64,000 nt of DNA from the NCBI GenBank assembly GCA_964196195.1, contig CAXMSE010000027.1, forward strand, positions 33,249 through 97,248. The letters run 5' to 3'. The translations under genes and the position numbers were made by a program. How positions within the stretch are numbered: the first letter of the stretch is position 1; the number at the start of each line of letters is the position of its first letter. The notes under the pieces are model-generated. The model searched no databases and was not told the DNA's origin. It saw only the letters and a list, made by a program, of their open reading frames with translations. Below are positions 44,207-54,300 of this stretch, piece by piece. This stretch comes from OFTM10 sp964196195 (GTDB lineage: Bacteria > Actinomycetota > Acidimicrobiia > Acidimicrobiales > Aldehydirespiratoraceae).

Positions 44207-44346
44207 CGGTGAAGAGGGCTCCTGGGGTGCTGGCCTGGGCGTGGAAGAAGGTGGCCAATGGCCTTAGTGACGTTGCGAACTGGCGGAGAGTATGTTGGCT
44301 AGGTCGAGGTTTTTTGAAGAGGACACGTGCGACTGAAGGAGCAGTG

Positions 44347-47300
44347 TTGACCGTCAAGCCCCCATTTCCGGGTACCCGTATCACCACCAACGGGAACCAG
44401 CTGGTTTCGTATCACACCGAGGCGAGGATCACTCAGGGCGGCGTGTTCTACCCGATCACGCCATCCACCGAAATGGGGGAGAACTACCAGTTGGCATTCG
44501 CCGAGGGCTCACTCGACGTGTACGGCAACAAGAAGGTGGCCATCGAGACCGAGGGTGAGCATTCAGCGCAGGGTGGCGCAATAGCGCTCTCGATGACGGG
44601 CCGACGAGTGGTGAACTTCACGTCGGGTCAGGGCCTTGTCTACGGCCTCGAGCAGTACTACCACGCTCCCGGCAAGCTCTCGACGCTGGTGGTGGAGGTG
44701 GCCGCCCGTGCTCTCACCAAGCATGCACTCAACGTGCATTGCGGCCACGACGACATCTACGCGGCCCTCGACACGGGCTGGATGATGCTGTTTGCCAAGG
44801 ATGCCCAGCAGGCAGCCGATCAGTCCTTGATCGCTCGGCGGGTCACAGAGCTGTCCCTGAACCCGGCGATCAACATCCAAGACGGATTCCTGACCTCCCA
44901 CTTGGAACGCACCTTCTATCGCCACGAGTCCGAGCTGATGCGCCAGTTCTTGGGGGCGCACGACGACACTATCGATTGCCCCACTCCCGCCCAGCGTGAA
45001 CTTTTCGGCCCCACTCGTCGCCGAGTGCCGCGAATGATCGACCTGAAGAATCCGATGCTGCTGGGTCCTGTGCAAAACCAAGAGCACTACATGAACGGCG
45101 TGATCGCCCGTCGCAACAACTTCGCCGATTATGTGGCGGGCTTCCTCGACGAGGCCTACGAGGAGTTCGCCCGGCTCACCGGCCGGCGCTACGGAATGAT
45201 CACCGAGTACTGCTGCGACGATGCCGACACCGTGTTCGTATCGCTTGGTTCAGCCGCCGAGAATGTGGAAGCCGCGGTCGACTATCTGCGTGAGAACGAC
45301 GATGCCAAGGTCGGGTCGATTCATGTCAACGTGCTGAGGCCGTTCCCGGAGGCAGCCTTGGTGGAGGCGCTGCGGGGAAAGAAACGGGTGATCGTGCTCG
45401 AGCGCACCGATGATCCGCTGTCGGGAGACAATCCGCTCGGGCGAGAGATCAGGGCGTCGATCAACAAGGGAGTCGAGGTCGGACGCGAACACCCCGACGG
45501 TGACGTTCCCGTTCTCGAACCGTCAGAAGTGCCGATCCAGTTCGCCGGCACCTACGGGCTGGGTTCGCGCGACTTCCGTCCTGAGCACTCGATTGGTGCC
45601 TACGAGTTCGCTGTCGGCCAGACCAAGCGTCTCGACGGGCGCGGTCCCCACGACGGTGTCCGCAACTTCGTTCTGGGCATCGATCATCCCCATGCCGTGG
45701 TCTCCGAGCGCACGCCGTCGCTTCTTCCCGAAGGGGCGATTGCGGTGAGGTTCCACTCGATCGGCGGCTGGGGGATGATCACCACCGGCAAGAACCTGAG
45801 CGAGATCATCGGCGAGATCGGCGAGGATGTCTCCCGTCGCCGCGAGGACTACGACGAGTTCGGCCGCCCCACTGAGGTCGTGCATGTGTCGGCCAACCCG
45901 AAGTACGGGTCTGAGAAGAAGGGTGCGCCCACCCAGTACTTCCTGGTGGCGGCTCCCGAGCGGATCCGGGTCAACTGTGATCTGCGCCATGTCGACGTGG
46001 TGTTGTGCTGTGATCCCAAGGCGTTCACCCACTCCAACCCGCTCGAAGGCATCAGCGAGGGCGGCACGTTCATCATCGAATCCGATGAGGATCCCGAGAC
46101 GGTGTGGCAGCGCATCCCGGTGTACGCCCGCCATCAGATAATCGACAATGACATCAAGGTGTACGCGCTGGCGGGGTTCGATATCGCGAAAGCCGCCACA
46201 TCGCGCGAAGACCTCCAGCTGCGCATGCAGGGCAACGCCTTCCTCGGCGCGTTCTTCGCGGTCTCAGGGCTACTCGAGGAGTACGGGGTCAGCACCGAGC
46301 AGTTCCACAAGTTGGTGCGGGCCCAGTACGTCAAGAAGTTCGGCCGTTTCGGTGACGGGGTCGTCGAATCCAACATGGTGGTGATGACCGAGGGTCTCGA
46401 CCGGGTGCGCGAGATCCCCCACGGTCCGATCGATGCCGCCGACCGGTCCACCATGCGCCATCCCTCGCTGGAGGCGTGTGATGTGTGCGGGCCGCTTCCC
46501 TCCGATGTGGTTTCGGTGGAGCAGCCGGTACGTATGCCGCTCGCCCGCACCGCCACCTTCGACGCGGAATTCCGAGCCGGCTTGGGATACGACCAGCCTG
46601 CCTCGGCCTTGTCGTCGGTGGGCATGATGCCGGCCGCCACCGGCGCCACCGCGAGCAAGTACGGGTCGCGTCGCCAAACACCGGTGTGGATCGAGGAGAA
46701 CTGCACCCAGTGCCTCGACTGCATCACCGCGTGTCCCGACACCGCGTTGCCCAACACGGCTCAAGACATCGACACCATCCTCAAGACGGCCGCCAACGCC
46801 TACATCACCGATCTCGACGACCGACGCGCGGTGATCGCCGCGGTTCCGGCCCTCGAGACCACCGTGAGAGCCCAAATGAACGGTGCGATCGCCGACAAGG
46901 AGCTCACGCCGTTCATCGACCTGCTCACCCAGGCTGTTGCCGATACGCCTGAGATCGGTGAGCGGGCGCGGGATCAGTTCCTGGCCTTGTTCAAGCGGGT
47001 GCCGTTCGCCTACTTCAAGACGGCGCCGATATTCCGTTCCATGGAACGCAAGGAGTCGGGCAGCGGCGGCCTGTTCTCGATCATGGTGTCCGACCTCTGC
47101 AAGGGGTGCGGTGAGTGTGTGGTGGAGTGTGGTGAGCATGAGGCGCTCTACATGGCCGACGAGACATCTGATCTCAACGCCGATCACCTGAGTGGCACCA
47201 ACTTCTTGAAGATGCTGGCCGACACGCCCACGAAGTACCTCGGGCGATTCGATCCCAAGCATCCCGAAGAATCACACGTCGCCCAGCTCAAGAACCACCT

Positions 47301-49008
47301 GATGCTGCGAAGCCAGTACGAGGCGCTGGTCAGCGGCGACGGCGCTTGTGCCGGGTGTGGAGAGAAGACAGTTCTGCATGCGCTTGCCTCTCTGACCGAG
47401 TCGTACATGCGGCCCATGTTCCACTCCAAAGCAGATCGGTTGGCGGCCAAGGCCGAGACCCTGATGGCCGAGGGCGAGGCCCGCTTGGCTGCCCTGGCCG
47501 AGAAGAGTCCCGAGGAGCACGACCTTTTCTGTCGCGCGGTGGCCCACATGTTGATGGGTCTCGGTGGTGACGATGCTGAGGACACCGATGCCCGGCTCGC
47601 GGCTCACGGCAAGATCACCGACGCCGAGATCGTCGATGCCATCGGCCAGGTGATGCGCCGTGACGCGTTCAACCACCGCGACCTTCAATCCGTCGACGGT
47701 ATGACTGCCAATGGCATGTCGGTCATGGCCATGGGTGCCCACACCGGCTGCAACACCGTCTACGGTTCGACACCGGTCAACAACCCACATCCCTACCCAT
47801 GGATGAACTCCCTGTTCCAGGACGGGGCGACGATCTCGTGGCTCCTCGGGGAGGGATTCATCCTGACTCACGCTCGTCGTTCGGTGATTCCCGAGCGCCT
47901 GTGTAATCACCTTCTCGACGGTAAGACGGCGATGGATCCCGCCGAATACGACAATCTGGTGCACTTGACCGACTCCGAGATGACAGCCCAGGAGATCCGT
48001 GAGCTGCCCAAGGTGTGGGCGATCGGTGGGGATGGCGGGATGGGCGATATCGGTTACCAGAATGTGTCGAAGGTGGTGCTCCAGAACCGCCCCAACGTCA
48101 ATATGTTGATGCTCGATACCCAGGTGTACTCCAACACCGGTGGTCAGAACTCCGACTCCACACCGATGCCTGGTGGTGGCGACATGAACCAGTTCGGTCA
48201 TTCGTCGCAGGGCAAGCTCACCGAGAAGAAGGGAGTGGCCGAGACCTTCGTCGGTGGTCATGGCTCGCCGTTCGTCGCCCAGGTGTCGGCGGCCAACACC
48301 GCCCAGTTCTACAAGGCGATCCTCAATGGTCTCGAATATCGCGGCACCTCCTTTTTCCAGTGCTTCACGACCTGCCAACCCGAACACGGGGTCGCCGACG
48401 ACATGTCTACCCAGCAGGCTGTGCGCATCCGGGATTCACGCGGGATGCCCCAGTTCGTCTTTGCGCCGGCGAAGGGCGAGTCATACGAGGACTCCCTCGA
48501 TCTGGCGGGCAACCCGAGCGTCACCCGCGATTGGTACCAGAAGACGTCGAAGGCCAGCGGCCGGCACTTCCAGTACCTGCCGTCGCACTGGGCGGTCACC
48601 GAGGCGCGGTTCCGTCGCCACTGGAAGCCGATCGAGTCGGCCGACGGCTTGATCGATCTCCACGACATGCTCACCGTGGTCACCCAGAACGACGTGGTCG
48701 AGCGATGCGTGTTCGACACGAGCCACCGTTCGTTCATCCCGGACTGGGGCGTTTTCACCGAGATCGAGAACGAATCCGGTCAGGTCAGCACGATCGCGTT
48801 ATCGCGCCAGATGGTGTTGTTCTGTGTCGAGCGGCGCCGTGCCTGGCGCATGCTCCAGAGTCGGGCCGGTGTCACCAACATCGACTATGTGGCCCAGAAG
48901 GCAGTGTTGGCGGCGTTCGCCGCCGGCGAACAGGGTGATGAAGATCGTTTCGCTTTCGCGGCGGCGATGCGCGACCGCGAGCTCGAAACGCTCCTGGCCG
49001 ACGCCTAG
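44347..49008 (+). CDS. nifJ: Pyruvate:ferredoxin/flavodoxin oxidoreductase, fused single-chain
   Basis: A 1553-residue fused 2-oxoacid oxidoreductase making acetyl-CoA, CO2 and reduced ferredoxin from pyruvate. Order: alpha domains I/II (residues 1-430, starting TPSTEMGENYQ), gamma domain (about 470-690, FHSIGGWGMITTGKN), two 4Fe-4S motifs (CTQCLDCITACP near 786 and CKGCGECVVEC near 918), then the beta TPP domain (CAGCGEKT near 1000, IGGDGGMGDIG near 1228, YSNTGGQNS near 1260). It is about 350 residues longer than common NifJ (about 1200), with extra sequence between the two clusters and within the beta part. TTG 44347 has AAGGAG 5 nt upstream; the frame's earlier 46 codons lie in the repeat region. 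Confidence 0.93.
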   Translation: MTVKPPFPGTRITTNGNQLVSYHTEARITQGGVFYPITPSTEMGENYQLAFAEGSLDVYGNKKVAIETEGEHSAQGGAIALSMTGRRVVNFTSGQGLVYGLEQYYHAPGKLSTLVVEVAARALTKHALNVHCGHDDIYAALDTGWMMLFAKDAQQAADQSLIARRVTELSLNPAINIQDGFLTSHLERTFYRHESELMRQFLGAHDDTIDCPTPAQRELFGPTRRRVPRMIDLKNPMLLGPVQNQEHYMNGVIARRNNFADYVAGFLDEAYEEFARLTGRRYGMITEYCCDDADTVFVSLGSAAENVEAAVDYLRENDDAKVGSIHVNVLRPFPEAALVEALRGKKRVIVLERTDDPLSGDNPLGREIRASINKGVEVGREHPDGDVPVLEPSEVPIQFAGTYGLGSRDFRPEHSIGAYEFAVGQTKRLDGRGPHDGVRNFVLGIDHPHAVVSERTPSLLPEGAIAVRFHSIGGWGMITTGKNLSEIIGEIGEDVSRRREDYDEFGRPTEVVHVSANPKYGSEKKGAPTQYFLVAAPERIRVNCDLRHVDVVLCCDPKAFTHSNPLEGISEGGTFIIESDEDPETVWQRIPVYARHQIIDNDIKVYALAGFDIAKAATSREDLQLRMQGNAFLGAFFAVSGLLEEYGVSTEQFHKLVRAQYVKKFGRFGDGVVESNMVVMTEGLDRVREIPHGPIDAADRSTMRHPSLEACDVCGPLPSDVVSVEQPVRMPLARTATFDAEFRAGLGYDQPASALSSVGMMPAATGATASKYGSRRQTPVWIEENCTQCLDCITACPDTALPNTAQDIDTILKTAANAYITDLDDRRAVIAAVPALETTVRAQMNGAIADKELTPFIDLLTQAVADTPEIGERARDQFLALFKRVPFAYFKTAPIFRSMERKESGSGGLFSIMVSDLCKGCGECVVECGEHEALYMADETSDLNADHLSGTNFLKMLADTPTKYLGRFDPKHPEESHVAQLKNHLMLRSQYEALVSGDGACAGCGEKTVLHALASLTESYMRPMFHSKADRLAAKAETLMAEGEARLAALAEKSPEEHDLFCRAVAHMLMGLGGDDAEDTDARLAAHGKITDAEIVDAIGQVMRRDAFNHRDLQSVDGMTANGMSVMAMGAHTGCNTVYGSTPVNNPHPYPWMNSLFQDGATISWLLGEGFILTHARRSVIPERLCNHLLDGKTAMDPAEYDNLVHLTDSEMTAQEIRELPKVWAIGGDGGMGDIGYQNVSKVVLQNRPNVNMLMLDTQVYSNTGGQNSDSTPMPGGGDMNQFGHSSQGKLTEKKGVAETFVGGHGSPFVAQVSAANTAQFYKAILNGLEYRGTSFFQCFTTCQPEHGVADDMSTQQAVRIRDSRGMPQFVFAPAKGESYEDSLDLAGNPSVTRDWYQKTSKASGRHFQYLPSHWAVTEARFRRHWKPIESADGLIDLHDMLTVVTQNDVVERCVFDTSHRSFIPDWGVFTEIENESGQVSTIALSRQMVLFCVERRRAWRMLQSRAGVTNIDYVAQKAVLAAFAAGEQGDEDRFAFAAAMRDRELETLLADA

Positions 49009-50198
49009 GTAACAGATTCCGAGACAGGCTCGGAACCGGTGATGTGGTGAGGCTGCTGGCGTCGTATGAATGGGGCCGCGAGAGCGAAGCCGAGCGCGAC
49101 CAACAGCAGCATTCCTCCCGCCGCCGCGGCGTAGGCCGCGGCGCGTCCGAATTCCTCGTAGACAGCGCCGACCACGATGGCGGTGATGCCGGCTGACAGG
49201 GCTTGGGCGGCTCCCATCATTCCCTGGGCGCCGGCTTGGCGATCTTCGGGAACCGACATCGCGACGGCTACTCCGGACGCGGCCACGGTGAGGCCATCGG
49301 TGACCGCGTGGATCAGCGAAACCGCGAAGATCCAGCTGCCCGTGGGTACCTGTCCGTAGGTGAACATGAAGATGGCGGCGACGAACAGGCCCACTCCGCC
49401 TACGCGGAAGGGCCCGATTCGTTGGGCGAGCCGTCCACCGGTCGGGCCGAGGATCACCAGGGGGATGGCGAAGAATGTGATGCCCAGGTTGGCCATCAGG
49501 GTGGGGGTCTCGAGGTCTTCGTGGACAATGTCCCACAGGGCGTCGAACGCGCCGATCATTAAGAAGACCGCGGCACCGAGCACCACGGCGCCGGCCACCA
49601 CCCTGGATCGCAGGAGATCGAGGGCGAGGCGTTGGCCGGTGGAGGAGGAGGTTTCGGTGACTGTTATCGCGTAGGTCAGTGGCACACACGCGGCGGTCGC
49701 GGCCGCGACAACTATGAACGGGGCGGCGAGACCGAAGGGTCCGACCAGCGCGGCGGAGATGGCGGGGCCGAGGGCGAAGCCGAATACGTCGGCGGAGAGA
49801 AGGCGTCCGAGGTTCTGGCCGAGGTTGGCGGGGTCAGCGAGGATCACGATGCGGCGGATCGCGGGGATGGCAGTGCCGATCCCGATTCCGGATACGACCC
49901 GGCCGACGAGTATCGGGGTGAGTGCCTCACCGAACGCCATCATGAGGAGGCCGGCCACGTTGGCCAGAACCCCGATCACGATGAGGCTTCGGGCGTGGCC
50001 GCGGTCGGCGAGGGGAGCGATGAATATCTGGGCGACGAAGGCGGACAGGAATCCGGCGCCGATCACGACTCCGATTGCTGTCTCGCTGATGCCGTAGGCA
50101 TCTCGATAGTCGCCCACGACCGTGAACAGCACCCCGTATCCGGCTGCGAGTGCGGCCGACAGCGAGCCGAACACCCAGGTGGGGGAGATGCGAGACAT
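49005..50198 (-). CDS. MFS transporter, paralog 1
   Basis: A 397-residue, 12-helix MFS protein. PLADRGHARSL is the loop-2/3 motif, and GRVVSGIGIGTAIPAIRR and RQAGAQGMMGAAQAL are well conserved with the second copy at 56632-57825 (same length, mostly identical in the N-terminal half). The 3' end overlaps nifJ by 4 bp. TACGCT on its strand (50210-50205) is 6 nt before the ATG. Substrate unknown. Confidence 0.85.
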   Translation of the reverse strand: MSRISPTWVFGSLSAALAAGYGVLFTVVGDYRDAYGISETAIGVVIGAGFLSAFVAQIFIAPLADRGHARSLIVIGVLANVAGLLMMAFGEALTPILVGRVVSGIGIGTAIPAIRRIVILADPANLGQNLGRLLSADVFGFALGPAISAALVGPFGLAAPFIVVAAATAACVPLTYAITVTETSSSTGQRLALDLLRSRVVAGAVVLGAAVFLMIGAFDALWDIVHEDLETPTLMANLGITFFAIPLVILGPTGGRLAQRIGPFRVGGVGLFVAAIFMFTYGQVPTGSWIFAVSLIHAVTDGLTVAASGVAVAMSVPEDRQAGAQGMMGAAQALSAGITAIVVGAVYEEFGRAAAYAAAAGGMLLLVALGFALAAPFIRRQQPHHITGSEPVSESVT

Positions 50199-50257
50199 CA
50201 GGGGAGCGTATGCAGCGCGGCCCGGGACTCATCAGCGATGGCTGGGTCGCGGGCGTG

Positions 50258-50689
50258 TCAGGCGAGAACGGTGACCATGACGCCTCCAACTCCGACGAAC
50301 AAGAGCATGGCGGTGAACACGATCACCCTGATTGGCTCGGTGAGGCGGAGCGCCAGGCGGCCTTCGAGTCCGACCATCTCGTGATGGAGTCCCTCGCTGA
50401 GTACGCGGAACTGATCGTTGGAGATGGCGAACTGGTCATCGATCTTTTCGAACTGGCGCCCAAACCCCCCGAGCCGTTGGTCGATCAGGTCGAACCGTTG
50501 GTCCATCTTGTCGAGTCGCTCATCGACCCTGTCGAAGCGACCGTCGAGTCGGGCGATGTCGTTCTTGGTGGCGAGGTCGGTCCACGGCACGGGTGGCATG
50601 GACTCCATGATGGCATCCGCGAGGTCTTCGTCCATCAATTCGGTGAAGCGTTGTCGGAGTCGGAGGCGGGTGTTCTCGTCGACGGGCAT
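50258..50689 (-). CDS. Coiled-coil protein with C-terminal membrane anchor (DUF1640-like)
   Basis: A 143-residue protein. Residues 40-95 form a heptad coiled coil with repeated DxRxD units (ARLDGRFDRVDERLDKMDQRF), and the last 25 residues (VIVFTAMLLFVGVGGVMVTVLA) are one TM helix. This resembles the mitochondrial-CCDC90/DUF1640-type layout. ATG 50689 is preceded by AAGGGAAC. A shorter relative by architecture lies at 59110-59334. Function unknown. Confidence 0.75.
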   Translation of the reverse strand: MPVDENTRLRLRQRFTELMDEDLADAIMESMPPVPWTDLATKNDIARLDGRFDRVDERLDKMDQRFDLIDQRLGGFGRQFEKIDDQFAISNDQFRVLSEGLHHEMVGLEGRLALRLTEPIRVIVFTAMLLFVGVGGVMVTVLA

Positions 50690-50776
50690 GGTTCCCTTCC
50701 AGGGTTGGGTGCTGCAAGGGGAAGTGCATGAAGGACTGTAGGGCGGGGCTGTGACACGGCGCGATACCTTCCTGTC

Positions 50777-51274
50777 ATGGCTCTCGATGACGAACTCACC
50801 AACCGTGTGTGCTGGAAGATCCCGAATGCCTTGGCCCTTGTCGGGTCGAAGGCGGGGGACGAACGTAACGCGATGACCACGAGCTGGATCACCCAGCTCT
50901 CGATGGAGCCCGTCCTGATCGGGGTCGGGGTCGACAAGTCGGCGGTCACGCACCGTCTCATCTCCGATGGCGGCTGTTTTACCGTCAACCTCTGGGACAG
51001 CGACGACACTCGAGTGTTCGTGAAGTTCTCGAAACCGGCCACTGACGAGGGCGGGATGCTCAACGGCCGCGCCGTGCGAGGCGCCACCACCGGTGCTCCG
51101 GTGTTCGATGAGGCGATCGCCTGGCTCGATTGTGAGGTGCGTCAGGCAGTGGATCTCGGAGCTCACACCCTCTTCGTCGGCGAGCTGGTGGATGCGGCGA
51201 TCAACGATGACGAGAAACGGTCGGCTTCGATGAGCGACACCCGCATGAAGTACGGAGGGGTGAAGCGTCACTGA
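50777..51274 (+). CDS. Flavin reductase-like FMN-binding protein
   Basis: A 165-residue split-barrel flavoprotein. NAMTTSWITQLSMEPVLIGVGVDKSAVTHRLI is the FMN-binding N-terminal signature and HTLFVGELVDAAIN the C-terminal strand pair, as in the flavin reductase/HpaC family. TACCTT at 50765-50770 lies 6 nt before the ATG, so a leaderless mRNA is expected. No oxygenase partner is adjacent. Confidence 0.87.
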   Translation: MALDDELTNRVCWKIPNALALVGSKAGDERNAMTTSWITQLSMEPVLIGVGVDKSAVTHRLISDGGCFTVNLWDSDDTRVFVKFSKPATDEGGMLNGRAVRGATTGAPVFDEAIAWLDCEVRQAVDLGAHTLFVGELVDAAINDDEKRSASMSDTRMKYGGVKRH

Positions 51275-51322
51275 GTCGTCGCCGGGGGCGTCGCCGTAGC
51301 CGCTGGCTCTCAACGCTCAGGC

Positions 51323-54300
51323 TCAGGGGCCGACACCTCCGGACCGGAACTCGGTCTCTGCTTCGACCCAATCTTGTACTGAGTCATCGAAGGTGAGTCC
51401 GTGTGATGTCACGCCGGCGGCGTCCAAGAATCCGATGTCGGTCGGCATCATGACCGATGATCCTGGCGCAACGGGCTGGAAGGGTCCGGGCGTCTGGCCG
51501 AGGTATGGGCCAGGGGCGCCGCCAGAGAAGATGGCCGTCGGGGGGCCTACCGGAGAGAAGACGATCAGGATCTCGTCTGATACGTGTGATCCGATGATCT
51601 TGTCGTAGATCCCCCGAGCCGTCTCGTACTTGGCGTCGTAGAAATCGCCCTCGGGGAAGTCGGAGCGCTGTGGATCCCACCACACGTGCGCGCCGTGCTG
51701 GGCTTGGAAGTCCGAATTTTCGAGCATGGAATTGATCCGTGCGTACTTCTCGGGCGAGACGGATTGACCGTTGGAATCCACATAATCGAAGGGATCGTGG
51801 TCCCCGGTGTATGGCTTGCCGGTTTCGGCGTTGATGATCACGCCGTTGTCGATCCGGATCTCGCCCGTCTCGACCATCTTGTTGGTCGCTTGTCCGGTCG
51901 ACCCTGTGAACTCGTTGCTTCGCTGCACAAATCGTTTGGCCGTCGTGTCCCACAGTTCCTTCCCCGCGTAACCGGGCGGGGGGTCGATCAGCGTTCCGCC
52001 TTTGAGCGTGTCGAGTTGGATGGTGATGTCGGCCTCGGACATACCGCCGGCGCGATAAGCCGATTCGAAGAAGTCGGTCTTCGGGTCGAACATCCCTACG
52101 AGTGACGTCGTCTCCGGTTCCATTCCGATAAGGGTGTCGATCTCGCTGACGGTTTTCGACTTCAACGATTCAGGTTTCGGATGGGCTCCGGCGTGGCGAT
52201 GTTCGATCGCCCCTGGGGTCGTGGGGCGAATCAGAAGGTAGCTGTCGGTTGCGCGCGCCGTGCGGTGTGCTGCCGCGATTGCTTCGGGAGTCATGCCCAT
52301 CTGCGTCGGATCGACAATTGCACCTGCGGGCGCGAGCGACTCGGGGTCGGGGCCGGTGTATCTCGAGCGTGAGTCGATTTCGATGGGCCGTGTGGGGGCG
52401 ACGAGGTTGTCCAGTTGGAACTTCATGCTGGCGCCCTGGAGGAAACCATCGCCGACCAGGTCGAGGAATGCAGTGGCCCTGCCGTCCCAGCCAACGGCCT
52501 GACCGTAGCTGTCGCCGGTGAGTACCGTCCGAGCCTGAGCCACACCGGTGGACTCGACCAGCATCTTGGTTCCGCCGACGACGATGTCCTTCACGCCGCT
52601 GATGATGTGGCCGTGCACCTCTTCCTTGGCTTTGGCGGCAACTTCTGGTTCCGCCATGGCCATGCGAGGATCGTGATTTGTCTGGGCCATGTAGTAGTTA
52701 GCGACGGCGATCTGCTGCCCGGCGTAGTAGTTCTCGTTGTGGAACCCGTGGTTGGCCCTTTCGAGCAGCTTCAGCTCACCTCGCGTGTCTGAGAGCCGGG
52801 ATTCAAGTTTGGCTTCGAGCTCGCTGCGCTCTTCTGACTCGGGCTGTTCGCGGAGTGCTCTGAGGCCATTCGTCAGGTTGATCCCGCGGTTCGTGGCGTC
52901 CTGAGTGCGGTTGCCCAGCTCCGACTGTGTGTACCAGTAGCGGGCATCGAGTCCCGAATCGAACGTCTGAACGCCGTGGCTGAGATCATCGTAGACGAAG
53001 GTGACAAATTCGCCATTGGAGACCTTGGTCGGCGTGTATCCGACCATTCCGAGCACCGGATCGAGCACGTCGGGTATCTGGGAGAAGGTGCCATCGATTG
53101 TTGTGAGCTCGGACTGGTACAGGGGCCGGCTTGCGCCCCAGTCGATCCTCTCCGCTTCGATCGTTTCCTTGGTTCCGTCAGGGCCCACGATCTGGACCTT
53201 GATCTTGTCGGGAGCCGATGCAGGGTCGATGTCGAGCTCGAGTCGCACTCGAAGCTGTTGATCGTCGACCGCGGCGACTATCTCGCGTCCGGCACTGTCG
53301 AGCACCTTGATGGTGCCGGGCGCCCGTTGGCCTTCATCATCGGCGGGTGTGGTTGCTGGCGATGAGGGAGTTTCCGACGTTTCCTCGCGTTGTGACCACC
53401 ACCACCAGAAACCGCCGGTGAGGGCGACGAACCCCGCAACCGCAATGGGAAGAATCGGGAACCCGCCGGAGTCGGTGTCGTCGGTGCTGGTAGACGGCGT
53501 GCCGGAGGGGCTCTCGTCGGCGATATCGACGCCGTCATCCACGGTGTCGGTGGCAGTGCCCGAGTCGGCGTCATCGTCAGTCTCCGCGCCGGGGTCCTGA
53601 GCGACCAGGACGCCCGTCAACTCATCGTAGAAGCCCGAGGATTCCGCGTCTCGTGACGTGGCGGCAAAGACGGAAACTGACGAGCCGGGCGGCACGTCCA
53701 CTCCGGCCGCGCTCAGGCAGGCCGTGTGGCCGTCGTCGGACCACTCAAGCCTGATGTCGGCGCTAGAGGCGATGTCGTTTACGCCATCGCCGGCGAAGGT
53801 CTTGAGTTCTCCGTTGTTGTTGCTGACGAAGAGGTTGTACTCAGTGCCTTCGGGGGTGGTGACTCTGAGTGACATGTCCCAGCGGGGCGGGCCGCTTTCG
53901 AAGAGCCGCTGGCCATTGTCGACCATGCTGATCTTGAAGGTGGCTCTGCCGTCGACGAGTCCCGCGTAGGAGAGCGCGCTGATATCGACGCCGCCGTGCC
54001 TCGATGATTCTTCAGGCCCGGCTTCGCCGCCGCGTTCGGGGTCGATCATGTCGAGGGGGGCATCGGCCAACGCCGCCGAGGGGCCGAGGTCGTTCCCGGT
54101 GGGCACGTAGGGCGTCACCGGCGGGGGCGGATCACTGTCGGACTCGAGTTCCACCGAGTTGTAACAGCCGCCGGCATCGCAGGCCGCCACAGTCGTGGAA
54201 CCCGCCGAGGTGGGTGCGACCGTAGACCGCACTACTCCGTTGGCGTCGGTGACACCGTCGATGAGTTCGACTGCACCGTCGCCGTGGTTGATCTCGAGGT

